DNA of 6,907 nucleotides from Actinomycetes bacterium (GTDB lineage: Bacteria > Actinomycetota > Coriobacteriia > Coriobacteriales > Eggerthellaceae), in contig JAEWYG010000014.1 in NCBI GenBank assembly GCA_023395755.1, positions 1 through 6,907 on the forward strand, written 5' to 3'. The number at the start of each line of letters is the position of its first letter. Position 1 is the stretch's first letter. The position numbers were made by a program, and so were the translations under genes. This document shows positions 1 to 5,524 of the stretch, piece by piece. The notes beneath the pieces were generated by a model. That model was not told the DNA's origin, ran no database searches, and was given only the letters and a program-made list of their open reading frames with translations.

Positions 1-492
1 CACTTCAGCAACTGTGCCATCTTTAAAATGAAAACTCACAATCTTAAGACTACTTTCTGCATAAACAATATCGTCCATCACAAAAAGACGGTCTCCCAGA
101 AACAGACTCCTCGGTCGGTATCGCTGCAAGAAACGCTCCATCGTGGCATTAAAGGATTCAAGGCGCACTGGCTTCACAAGATACGACAAAGCTGAAACCT
201 CATACCCTTCAATTGCGTAGTGCGAAGAAGCTGCTACAAAAACAAGGGATGATTCAACGTCTCTTTCTCGCAGAGCGCGAGCCGTATCGATACCATTTAT
301 TTGACCCCTATAAATATCGAGGAATATGAGGTCAAGCGCACGAAGAAAAGCGGTGTTCTTCTCGAGGATCTCCGAACCATCTGCAAATTCAAAAATATCA
401 AGTGGAACGTTTTTTGAAAAAGCCCAAACGCGCAAAATTTTACGTAATGCCTCCCTTTGTGCCGACACATCGTCACAAATTGCAATTCTCAC
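1..492 (-). CDS. LytTR-family response regulator (C-terminus off the window)
   Basis: This is a cytoplasmic two-component response regulator that would be phosphorylated by a histidine kinase and bind promoter repeats through a LytTR domain. The 164 visible codons contain a receiver domain at about residues 1-115. Its acidic pair is D7-D8 (ICDD), the phospho-acceptor D59 lies in LIFLDIYRG, and the conserved lysine is K107 in LVKPV, with S89 and Y97 at the switch positions. The LytTR domain begins at about residue 130 (LFLGDRLFVMDDIVYAESS) and is cut by the window edge, so 80-100 residues are missing. The start is GTG at 492-490, with a weak GGTGG about 7 bases upstream. It overlaps the stop of the upstream decayed DUF3795 gene by four bases (GTGA). 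No kinase is visible; it may lie beyond the edge. The receiver and LytTR assignments are secure, the target genes unknown. Confidence 0.9.
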   Translation of the reverse strand, partial: MRIAICDDVSAQREALRKILRVWAFSKNVPLDIFEFADGSEILEKNTAFLRALDLIFLDIYRGQINGIDTARALRERDVESSLVFVAASSHYAIEGYEVSALSYLVKPVRLESFNATMERFLQRYRPRSLFLGDRLFVMDDIVYAESSLKIVSFHFKDGTVAEV

Positions 493-871
493 GCATACAC
501 CACCTGTTCCACTTTCCCCGCAGCACGTGCGATGCCAGCAAATTCACCATTCACAAGCAAAAAGCCTACCAGAAGGATTGGGAGCACAAAGATAACGTCG
601 CACGAAAGCTCGGTTTTACTGCATGAAAAGATTGCACTCAAAGCAGTAGGTAACGCCCTTTTCTCCCACACACGACCACGTTGTGCAATCGCCTTGCGCC
701 CAATGGCATTTACCCTACTCGCTCCTACAGCCCTTGCAGCCAACTCCCTCAAGGGGGGAACGTAAGGCGATCAGCTTCTTCCTGCTTGAACTCATCGGTT
801 AGATTCGCCTCGAACCAGCTGCAGTTGAAGCAGTCTAGTCCGCAAGGTGTGATGTAGTCTTTTTTATCCAT
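489..871 (-). pseudogene. Decayed DUF3795 cysteine-rich protein gene
   Basis: A DUF3795 gene can be followed across three reading frames. Frame one starts at ATG 871-869, about nine bases after a GGGGGA box, and encodes 40 residues including the family signature CGLDCFNC (C10, C14, C17). It hits TGA at 751-749, right after a run of six C on the minus strand (753-758). Skipping one base, frame two gives EGVGCKGCRSE, an in-frame TAG (717-715), then GKCHWAQGDCTTWSC and VTYCFECNLF, again typical of the family, until TAA at 618-616. A second one-base shift near 624 restores an open frame to TGA 491-489, ending FAGIARAAGKVEQVVYA. The total of about 383 bases equals the usual length of about 125 residues. 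DUF3795 proteins are small and probably bind metal; their function is unknown. Three lesions make a sequencing error unlikely, though each single one could be an error. Confidence 0.75.
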
Positions 872-907
872 GTGCGACATTCCCCCAAATGCTGCTTGCT
901 TGCCCCG

Positions 908-924
908 GTGATTTATTAAATCAC
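908..924. promoter_or_regulatory. Perfect 17-bp palindrome (candidate operator)
   Basis: Arms GTGATTTA and TAAATCAC are perfectly complementary around a central T. The site ends about 37 bases upstream of the ATG of the decayed DUF3795 gene, where an operator would be expected. It resembles CRP/FNR-type half-sites (GTGAT...ATCAC) but has seven central bases instead of six, so the regulator cannot be named. Confidence 0.35.
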
Positions 925-964
925 ACGCACATATCTGGAGATAGAGTTGTTTTGATTGATGGTG

Positions 965-992
965 AAGAGCCGAATCAGGTAATCCAGCTCTT
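965..992 (-). other. Weak stem-loop beyond the tRNA remnant
   Basis: AAGAGC (965-970) and GCTCTT (987-992) can pair around a 16-base loop, just beyond the 3' end of the tRNA remnant. It could be what is left of the original tRNA terminator, but no U-run follows, so I do not call it a terminator. Apart from this and the 17-bp palindrome at 908-924, I see nothing coding in 872-999. Confidence 0.2.
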
Positions 993-999
993 TGAGTTT

Positions 1000-1061
1000 C
1001 GTGGTGGAGATGAAGGGATTCGAACCCTCGACCCCCACGTTGCGAACGTAATGCTCTCCCA
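1000..1061 (-). repeat. att-like copy of the tRNA-Ala 3' portion (tRNA remnant)
   Basis: These 62 bases match 2725-2786 with a single difference (C at 1036, T at 2761). They contain the tRNA from the start of the D-stem 3' strand through the anticodon arm, T-arm, acceptor 3' strand and CCA end (tRNA part 1002-1060). The 5' acceptor strand and the rest of the D-arm are missing and replaced by unrelated sequence from 1062. A tRNA cannot be made from it. The one substitution turns a T-A pair of the anticodon stem into T-G. This is the normal leftover when an element integrates into a tRNA 3' end and restores the gene at its other end. Confidence 0.85.
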
Positions 1062-1064
1062 AAA

Positions 1065-1144
1065 GGTATGTATACCATCACAATTGTTTTAGTAGCTAAA
1101 ATAGTGATGTGTCCTTCGCTTGCTTAAGGTGATGAAATCTCATC
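1065..1144. promoter_or_regulatory. Cluster of inverted repeats beside the att-like site
   Basis: Three dyads follow the tRNA remnant. GGTAT-GT-ATACC spans 1065-1076. A composite stem at 1076-1109 has outer arms CATCAC/GTGATG and inner arms TTTTAG/CTAAAA around TAG. GATGA-AATC-TCATC spans 1131-1144. GTGATG recurs at 1104 and 1129. They occupy the spacer between the junction and the AlbA-domain gene. They could be arm sites for a recombinase or sites for a regulator. The inverted repeats are certain, their function is not. Confidence 0.35.
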
Positions 1145-1162
1145 CGGGAACCCTTTTACTTA

Positions 1163-1222
1163 TTTAGGAAAATTCAAAATTCTTCCTAAATAGATTTCCT
1201 AAATGGTAAAATCTTTCCTAAA
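1163..1222 (+). promoter_or_regulatory. TTCCTAAA repeat array, candidate operator of the AlbA-domain gene
   Basis: The octamer TTCCTAAA occurs three times in direct orientation (1183-1190, 1196-1203, 1215-1222) and once inverted (1163-1170). The inverted copy and the first direct copy form a perfect 10-bp inverted repeat (1161-1170 with 1183-1192). The array lies just before the ribosome binding site of the gene at 1238 and overlaps a possible -10 (TAAAAT, 1207-1212) that has no good -35. That gene encodes a C-terminal winged helix, so autoregulation is the simplest reading. Confidence 0.5.
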
Positions 1223-1237
1223 AGGGAGGGGTGCTTT

Positions 1238-2647
1238 ATGGATATCGAGGACTTCGAGAGACATCTGCAAAATGGCGAGTCAACCACAGTGGAATTCAAA
1301 CGCTGCGGAAGCAAGCCCGGCCAAGACACCTTCGAGACGATCTGCTCTTTCGGCAACCGCCTGGGAGGCAGCATCTTCCTGGGAATCGAAGACGACGGAA
1401 CCGTCGTAGGCATCGGAACTCCGAATGCCGACGAGGTGAAGCGCAACGTGATAAACGTCGCCAACAATCCGCGGCTGTTCGACTCCCTGCCTTCCCTGGA
1501 ATTCGAAGACATCGACTATCACGGAAAGAAAGTCGTCCGCATCTGGGTGCCCGCAGATTCCGCGATCCATCGGTTCAAGGGCGCGGTGTACGATCGCGTG
1601 TTTGACGAGGATGTAAAGATCGTGGGCGAGACGCAGATAGCGGCATTGTACTTGCGCAAGCAGGGAGTGTATACCGAGCAGAGAATCTATCCCTATCTGC
1701 GGACGGCGGACTTGAGATTGGACCTCCTCCCTCGCGCGAGGCAATTGGCAGCGGCAAAACGCGCGGATCATCCATGGATCGGCATGGATGACGAGGAGCT
1801 GTTGCGAAGCGCCAAGCTATACGGGAGGGATTTCCAGACGGGACAGGAAGGGCTGACCATGGCTTGCGCGATGCTCCTTGGCACGGACGAGGTCATAGCC
1901 TCGATCGCCCCCGCATACGTTACCGACGCGATAGTGCGCCTTGCCGATGTCGATCGGTACGATGATCGGCTGACCGTGCGAACCAATTTGATAGAAGCTT
2001 ACGACCAGCTATGCGATTTCTGCTCGAAACACCTTCCGGATCCGTTCTACCTTGAAGGCAGCCAGGCGATAAGCGCTCGGGACATCGTCGTTCGCGAACT
2101 CGTCACAAACATCCTCGTACATCGTGAGTTTACGAATCCCTTTCCAGCAAAGCTCATTATGGACAAGGAGGGATTGCACACCGAAAACGCAAGCCGCACC
2201 CTGCTCGAAGGCCGCATCACCCTCGCAAACTTCAATCCTATGCCCAAAAACCCCATCATCGCCAGCTTTTTTGGAAACATCGGGCGCGCTGAAGCCCTGG
2301 GCAGCGGAACGAGGAACCTCTTCCGCTACGCGGTTCCATTCCTAGGCGCAGAACCGAAGCTGGTCGAAGGGGATATCTTCAAGGCGTCAATCCCGGATGC
2401 AAAAGGACTTCTATCGGGTCGATCCGCGACAGCCGCCTCGACGAAGGTTGCACGCGAGAGCAAGCGGGCAGATGTCCGCGCAACGATAGAGAAACTTCTT
2501 GTCGAAAACGGCACTATCACGATAGCGCAGGTTGCAGAGTCGGCCGGGGTTACAAAGCGCACGGCAAGCACTCATTTGCAGAAAATGATCAAAAACGGGA
2601 CACTTCAAACGAAAGGAACAACAAAGGACAGACGATTCTATCGATAA
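1238..2647 (+). CDS. AlbA_2 (Schlafen-type) / GHKL ATPase / winged-helix protein
   Basis: This 469-residue cytoplasmic protein belongs to the COG2865 group, often labelled putative transcriptional regulator or, wrongly, RecG-like helicase. The AlbA_2 domain covers about residues 1-140 (TTVEFKR at 16-22, then SFGNRLGGSIFLGIEDDG at 37-54). A HATPase_c_4 (GHKL) domain lies at about 275-390, with its N-box E287-L-V-T-N291 and H295-R296 and the glycine-rich GNIGRAEALGSGTRN at 346-360. A winged helix-turn-helix fills about 411-469 (ITIAQVAESAGVTKRTASTHL). All domains look intact and the length is normal. The ATG follows GGGAGG by eight bases. It is the only gene between the two tRNA-derived repeats, and TTCCTAAA repeats precede it. 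Relatives act as regulators or occur in mobile and defence regions; the biological role here is not known. Annotation of the domains is firm. Confidence 0.9.
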   Translation: MDIEDFERHLQNGESTTVEFKRCGSKPGQDTFETICSFGNRLGGSIFLGIEDDGTVVGIGTPNADEVKRNVINVANNPRLFDSLPSLEFEDIDYHGKKVVRIWVPADSAIHRFKGAVYDRVFDEDVKIVGETQIAALYLRKQGVYTEQRIYPYLRTADLRLDLLPRARQLAAAKRADHPWIGMDDEELLRSAKLYGRDFQTGQEGLTMACAMLLGTDEVIASIAPAYVTDAIVRLADVDRYDDRLTVRTNLIEAYDQLCDFCSKHLPDPFYLEGSQAISARDIVVRELVTNILVHREFTNPFPAKLIMDKEGLHTENASRTLLEGRITLANFNPMPKNPIIASFFGNIGRAEALGSGTRNLFRYAVPFLGAEPKLVEGDIFKASIPDAKGLLSGRSATAASTKVARESKRADVRATIEKLLVENGTITIAQVAESAGVTKRTASTHLQKMIKNGTLQTKGTTKDRRFYR

Positions 2648-2680
2648 GCCAGATCACAGCTTCGCACCCTCCCTGTCCAG

Positions 2681-2718
2681 AAAATCAAAAATGCAGGCCG
2701 GTTTCCCGACCTGCATTT
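2681..2718 (-). terminator. Intrinsic terminator of tRNA-Ala, probably bidirectional
   Basis: AAATGCAGG (2689-2697) pairs with CCTGCATTT (2710-2718), and CGG pairs with CCG inside after one C-A mismatch, leaving a TTTC loop. Read on the minus strand, the stem is followed by TTTTTGATTTT, a good U-tract just beyond the tRNA 3' end. On the plus strand the stem is followed by AATTT, so it may also end the transcript of the AlbA-domain gene, which stops at 2647. It lies inside the inserted segment, so the element supplies the terminator as well as the tRNA 3' end. Confidence 0.75.
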
Positions 2719-2724
2719 AATTTC

Positions 2725-2786
2725 CGTGGTGGAGATGAAGGGATTCGAACCCTCGACCCCTACGTTGCGAACGTAATGCTCTCCCA
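2725..2786 (-). repeat. att-like repeat within the intact tRNA-Ala
   Basis: This is the partner of the copy at 1000-1061, with 61 of 62 positions identical. Here the sequence is joined to the tRNA 5' portion and so forms the working tRNA. Identity ends at 2725 on the left and 2786 on the right. Confidence 0.85.
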
Positions 2787-2802
2787 GCTGAGCTACATCC
2801 CC
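2727..2802 (-). tRNA. tRNA-Ala (anticodon CGC)
   Basis: The 76-base gene folds fully. Acceptor GGGGATG pairs with CATCTCC (one G-T). The D-arm is GCTC/GAGC, the anticodon stem TTACG/CGTAG with loop TTCGCAA, and the T-arm GAGGG/CCCTT with TTCGAAT. Discriminator A and an encoded CCA follow. The loop puts CGC at positions 34-36, which reads the alanine codon GCG. A promoter lies upstream and a terminator immediately downstream. Its 3' portion is duplicated at 1000-1061, marking it as an integration target. Confidence 0.95.
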
Positions 2803-2832
2803 ACGAATTGGTGCGCCGAAACGCAAGATGTT

Positions 2833-2861
2833 ATTTTGCCCGTAGCCAGTTCGTTTGTCAA
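2833..2861 (-). promoter_or_regulatory. Promoter of tRNA-Ala
   Basis: On the minus strand a perfect -35 TTGACA (2861-2856) is followed after 17 bases by CAAAAT (2838-2833; four of six match TATAAT). The tRNA begins about 30 bases downstream at 2802, a normal leader length for processing. Confidence 0.65.
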
Positions 2862-2906
2862 ACAATGCTGCAAAAAGTCCATAGAATAAGGTGCTGCAGT
2901 AAGCAA

Positions 2907-3200
2907 CTATAGACCGCGACCCGTACCTTCGTCAGCCAGTGCATCATCGACGATAATATTTCCTCCCATATCGCCAGAAAAAGCATCCGATTCGTTGGCT
3001 GGAATATGTCGAAGAATGTCACCTGGTTGACAATCGAGCACTTCGCAGATGGCATCAAGTGTAGAAAAACGAATAGCCCTAACCTTGCCCGTTTTAATGC
3101 GTGACATATTTACGTTGGTGATACCAACTTTATCTGCAAGTTCATTGAGCGTCATCTTACGATCAGCCATGACCCGATCGAGATGCAGGATGATAGGCAT
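2907..3200 (-). CDS. YozG-like HTH (XRE/Cro) transcriptional regulator
   Basis: This is a 97-residue DNA-binding protein of the small HTH family that accompanies DUF2975 genes. The helix-turn-helix covers about residues 14-66, with family hallmarks TLNELADKVGITNVNMSRIK, KVRAIRFSTLDAICEVLDC and QPGDILRH. The tail after about residue 67 is acidic and glycine-rich and looks unstructured. It starts nine bases after the stop of the DUF2975 membrane protein gene on the same strand, so the two are co-transcribed. Only a weak ribosome site precedes ATG 3200, which suggests coupling to the upstream gene. Relatives probably regulate their own operon together with the membrane partner; the signal is not known. 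Confidence 0.88.
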   Translation of the reverse strand: MPIILHLDRVMADRKMTLNELADKVGITNVNMSRIKTGKVRAIRFSTLDAICEVLDCQPGDILRHIPANESDAFSGDMGGNIIVDDALADEGTGRGL

Positions 3201-3209
3201 GTCGACAGC

Positions 3210-3755
3210 CTACACCGTATCGTCTGAAAATTCTTGCAAAAGAACACCGTACTCAAAGACAAATGAGAAAGCAAAAACAACAGCTGCCGCAATAAAGGGA
3301 GAGAAATCGACGGTGATAATAGCACTTGAACCTGTAGAGATATACCCTGAGTTTAAATTGCCCAACTGCAGCATCACGGAACTAGCCGAAAATGCAATCT
3401 CAAGTAGAGCGTATGTCAACAAGGCTAAGGACATGATTCTTAAACGCTTCACCTGCTTTAAAGTGAATGGCGATTCGCCTTTTGCGGCTTCAGAAAAAAC
3501 TCCAATAAGGATAACAAATAATACAGCGACTACGCCTCCACGAACAATGTGTAAGAGAATTGGAACAATACCCATGCCTTCCGATTCACCGGAGCTCAAT
3601 ACTCCAGCGAAAGAAAGAACCATTATGCCAGTCACAAGCACCCAAGATACGCAGATTATAACAAACATGACTTTTAGAACGACCTTTATTCCCATGCAAA
3701 CCTTGTTGATTCGCATTAATGAATTTGCAGTTGCTCTACTATCCTCGTCCATCAT
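3210..3755 (-). CDS. DUF2975 four-helix membrane protein
   Basis: The 181-residue inner-membrane protein has four predicted spans at about residues 20-50, 63-91, 106-132 and 145-174. The loop after the second span carries the family motif ESPFTLKQVKRLRIMSLALL. The start ATG (3755-3753, followed by a second ATG) is eight bases from an AAGGAG ribosome site at 3769-3764. It is the first gene of a pair with the HTH gene at 2907-3200, an arrangement common in Firmicutes and Actinomycetota. TATTAT on the minus strand near 3808-3803 is a possible -10 without a convincing -35. The molecular function of DUF2975 is unknown; a membrane sensor or modulator of the adjacent HTH protein is an inference from pairing. 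Confidence 0.88.
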   Translation of the reverse strand: MMDEDSRATANSLMRINKVCMGIKVVLKVMFVIICVSWVLVTGIMVLSFAGVLSSGESEGMGIVPILLHIVRGGVVAVLFVILIGVFSEAAKGESPFTLKQVKRLRIMSLALLTYALLEIAFSASSVMLQLGNLNSGYISTGSSAIITVDFSPFIAAAVVFAFSFVFEYGVLLQEFSDDTV

Positions 3756-3815
3756 TCTTTTCGCTCCTTCTCAATAAATCATTGTTTTGAAATACTATCA
3801 TCGCCATAATACGAA

Positions 3816-3876
3816 TTTGCCGTAAAAGCAAGAAAGGCCCTTCAAATGAAAAGGCCCTTCTTGCTTTTACGGCAAA
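3816..3876 (-). terminator. Long hairpin terminator after the maturase/peptide unit
   Basis: Arms 3816-3832 and 3860-3876 are perfect 17-bp complements. The stem continues inward through AAAGGCC/GGCCCTT with one mismatch to a short AAAT loop. On the minus strand the core GCAAGAAGGGCC...GGGCCTTTCTTGC is followed by TTTT and preceded by AAAA, the arrangement of a bidirectional intrinsic terminator. It begins two bases beyond the stop of the 28-codon peptide ORF and separates that unit from the DUF2975 gene downstream. Confidence 0.75.
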
Positions 3877-3878
3877 CG

Positions 3879-3965
3879 TTAGACACCGGGAGCAATGCAA
3901 ATCCCACCGACAATACCGATAGGATAGCAAACCGCACGCGGCTCGACCTCACTATAAAATAGCAT
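3879..3965 (-). CDS. 28-residue two-cysteine peptide, candidate RiPP precursor
   Basis: This short ORF begins one base after the stop of the radical SAM gene (TGA-T-ATG), with AAGGGGGTG ending about seven bases before its ATG. It stops (TAA) two bases before the terminator. The peptide opens with a short leader-like MLFYSEVEPR and ends in AVCYPIGIVGGICIAPGV. It has only two cysteines, C13 and C23, nine residues apart, in a stretch of small and branched hydrophobic residues with prolines and glycines. A tiny gene directly after a SPASM maturase is the normal place for a precursor. Such a core could receive thioether or other carbon-centred crosslinks; the chemistry is inference. The leader is unusually short and I do not recognise a named family. 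No homology search was possible. Confidence 0.65.
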   Translation of the reverse strand: MLFYSEVEPRAVCYPIGIVGGICIAPGV

Positions 3966-3966
3966 A

Positions 3967-5220
3967 TCAAGCACCCCCTTTCGCCTTTTCCATGGCAGCC
4001 TGCATAGCCGCCCCCAACTGATCATAGAACTCCATTGTCATCGCGCAGTAGGAATCTTTCGACTCCAAACTACCCGATCCGAACAGCGAGCGGGCTCTGC
4101 AGCCTCCCCCGCAAATTCGCATATAGCGACATTCCGAACAACCGTCAAACTTGTCAACACTCATCGCCCTGAAACGAGTCGAGATCTCACTCGCTAAGGC
4201 TTCAGATAACGTAGAGGAAAAGATATTACCCATAGCCAGTTCGGGACGATGCAACATATGGCACGGATAAAGCGCTCCATCCGCACCAACGCTTACGGCC
4301 TTAAAACCAGCTCCGCAGCACTTCTTTACCGTAAGGTTAAGCGCAACGGGAGCGTCCATCGCCAGAATCGGCTTGCCATCATCAAGCGTAAGCATGCTTG
4401 CACCGAGACGACGCAGTGAATCATCATCGGGAAGCAAGCTCGCCAACTCATCATCTGGTGCGCAGGTCAGAAGGCTAAAGTTCAGCGTTGCATCCAACTC
4501 TTTCGATAGGCGCACATAATCTTTAAGATCATCGAGATTCTTTGCATGTACCGTTGGGATAATATGGGCAGGAATTCCTGCCTCACGAACCATACCCACA
4601 GCCTCAACCAACTCGTCAAAACGCTGCTCTTGCCTAATATAGGCCGGAGCAGATGCCGAGCACCCATCGAATGATACCGATACACAGTCGACATTCGGGG
4701 CAAGAGCTGCAAGTGCAGCTTCAGTCATACACAGTCCGTTTGAAAGAACGGTAACCGCCTTAATACCACAATCGTGCTTAGCATAAGCAACAATGTCTGG
4801 CAAATCACTCCGCAAGAACGGTTCTCCACCCGATATGATAAGTGTGGCTAGACCTGCCTTAGACAGTTCTTCCAGAGCATGCTTAATATGATCGAGCGGG
4901 GCATCGGGAAGCTGGTTACGCTGGTCGTCAAGCGAATAGCAACCAACGCAATTCAAGTTACAACGCTGCGTCACATGTAAGTAAGCAGACAACACCGCAT
5001 CGACAGGTGCCTCATTGATGAAGAATCCACCCCGAACCAAATGCTGAAACAACGCCTCATCAACAGCAACAATCTCAGCTTCTGTAGCATCTTCCTGCAA
5101 AAGCCGAGCGCACACAGCGGCGCCTTCCGCAGTTAGGCCGATTGCATACCCCGTGTTTAGGTTGCCAATCATAGGAAAGCCAGCAAACTCGAACGCGACC
5201 ACCTGGTCACCGAATCTCAT
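3967..5220 (-). CDS. Radical SAM/SPASM peptide maturase
   Basis: This 417-residue cytoplasmic enzyme cleaves S-adenosylmethionine at a [4Fe-4S] cluster to start radical chemistry, probably on a peptide. About residues 1-75 form a PqqD-like N-terminal region that may bind the substrate. The radical SAM core follows: the CX3CX2C motif C87-C91-C94 (TQRCNLNCVGC), and GGEP at 131-134. The SPASM domain, which holds auxiliary clusters, shows C301/C302, C320, C361-x2-C364-x5-C370-x3-C374 and C392, the classic spacing. ATG 5220 follows GGGGGAGG by about five bases. The 28-codon peptide gene comes one base later and a terminator closes the unit. Family relatives make sactipeptides, ranthipeptides, PQQ and mycofactocin; others are anaerobic sulfatase maturases. 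No sulfatase is visible here, so peptide maturation is favoured. The exact reaction is unknown. Confidence 0.9.
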   Translation of the reverse strand: MRFGDQVVAFEFAGFPMIGNLNTGYAIGLTAEGAAVCARLLQEDATEAEIVAVDEALFQHLVRGGFFINEAPVDAVLSAYLHVTQRCNLNCVGCYSLDDQRNQLPDAPLDHIKHALEELSKAGLATLIISGGEPFLRSDLPDIVAYAKHDCGIKAVTVLSNGLCMTEAALAALAPNVDCVSVSFDGCSASAPAYIRQEQRFDELVEAVGMVREAGIPAHIIPTVHAKNLDDLKDYVRLSKELDATLNFSLLTCAPDDELASLLPDDDSLRRLGASMLTLDDGKPILAMDAPVALNLTVKKCCGAGFKAVSVGADGALYPCHMLHRPELAMGNIFSSTLSEALASEISTRFRAMSVDKFDGCSECRYMRICGGGCRARSLFGSGSLESKDSYCAMTMEFYDQLGAAMQAAMEKAKGGA

Positions 5221-5302
5221 GGAACCTCCCCCGCACCACTGCGATGCCGCAGCGAGTACTGCTTAGCGCCTCACAGCGAAATCGTATATACGTATGAACG
5301 TC

Positions 5303-5331
5303 ATTTTATCGGTTCAATTGCGACCTGTCGA
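5303..5331 (-). promoter_or_regulatory. Likely promoter of the maturase/peptide unit
   Basis: On the minus strand TCGACA (5331-5326; five of six match TTGACA) is followed after exactly 17 bases by TAAAAT (5308-5303; five of six match TATAAT). Transcription would start near 5296, giving a leader of about 76 bases before the maturase ATG at 5220. Confidence 0.55.
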
Positions 5332-5410
5332 TGCGATTTGCCGAAATGTAGGTTCTTTCGCCCTATTTCCTTATCGATTTGCATATACTGCACATTTTGC
5401 GCTATATTTA

Positions 5411-5461
5411 TCGTTAAACGAATATTTGTAGGAGTTATTTTAACTTCAATATACCTACGAA
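5411..5461. promoter_or_regulatory. Dyads in the divergent intergenic region
   Basis: The 304-bp gap between the maturase gene and the divergent small gene holds no convincing ORF but several inverted repeats. These are TCGTT-A-AACGA (5411-5421), AGTTA-TTT-TAACT (5433-5445), and around the latter TTTGTAGG/CCTACGAA (5425-5432 and 5454-5461, one mismatch). The nested pair lies about 65-100 bases upstream of the plus-strand gene and could be an operator or an RNA leader structure. No clear plus-strand promoter was found. Confidence 0.3.
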
Positions 5462-5524
5462 GGCGACATTTCATCGCAAGCACGAGATAGATCACGCTGC
5501 TGTTGGCATCGGAAAGGGAAGCTC

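Larger units (their letters stand above)
1000..2786. mobile_element. Small tRNA-Ala-integrated element or island remnant
   Basis: The segment is bounded by two directly repeated 62-bp tRNA-Ala sequences whose starts lie 1,725 bp apart. One end reconstitutes the complete tRNA; the other carries only the 3' fragment. Inside is one gene (1238-2647), a dyad-rich control region and a terminator. No recombinase, excisionase or replication gene is present. The cargo gene appears richer in GC than the genes on either side. Either a larger island has been deleted down to this, or the element is mobilised in trans by an integrase encoded elsewhere. The geometry is seen directly; mobility is inferred. 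Confidence 0.65.

Noticed and set aside
489..752. An 87-codon minus-strand ORF with a hydrophobic stretch, reminiscent of the end of an AgrB-like membrane protein next to a LytTR regulator.
   Set aside because: The neighbouring frames carry DUF3795 cysteine motifs that join to it in order, and the combined length fits that family. It is better read as the tail of the decayed gene.
749..1081. A minus-strand ORF of 110 codons running through the tRNA remnant into the DUF3795 start.
   Set aside because: Its first part is translated tRNA sequence; only the last 40 codons are real DUF3795 sequence, with their own ribosome site.
1280..1771. A 163-codon antisense ORF within the AlbA-domain gene.
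   Set aside because: It is a shadow of a gene with full-length domain matches; there is no ribosome site or family signal.
3049..3777. A 242-codon plus-strand ORF opposite the DUF2975 gene.
   Set aside because: It is antisense to two genes with clear family motifs, ribosome sites and operon spacing, and its translation is low-complexity Thr/Ser/Ile-rich.
3739..3930. A 63-codon minus-strand ORF spanning the terminator.
   Set aside because: It crosses a strong terminator and overlaps the better supported 28-codon peptide ORF and the DUF2975 start.
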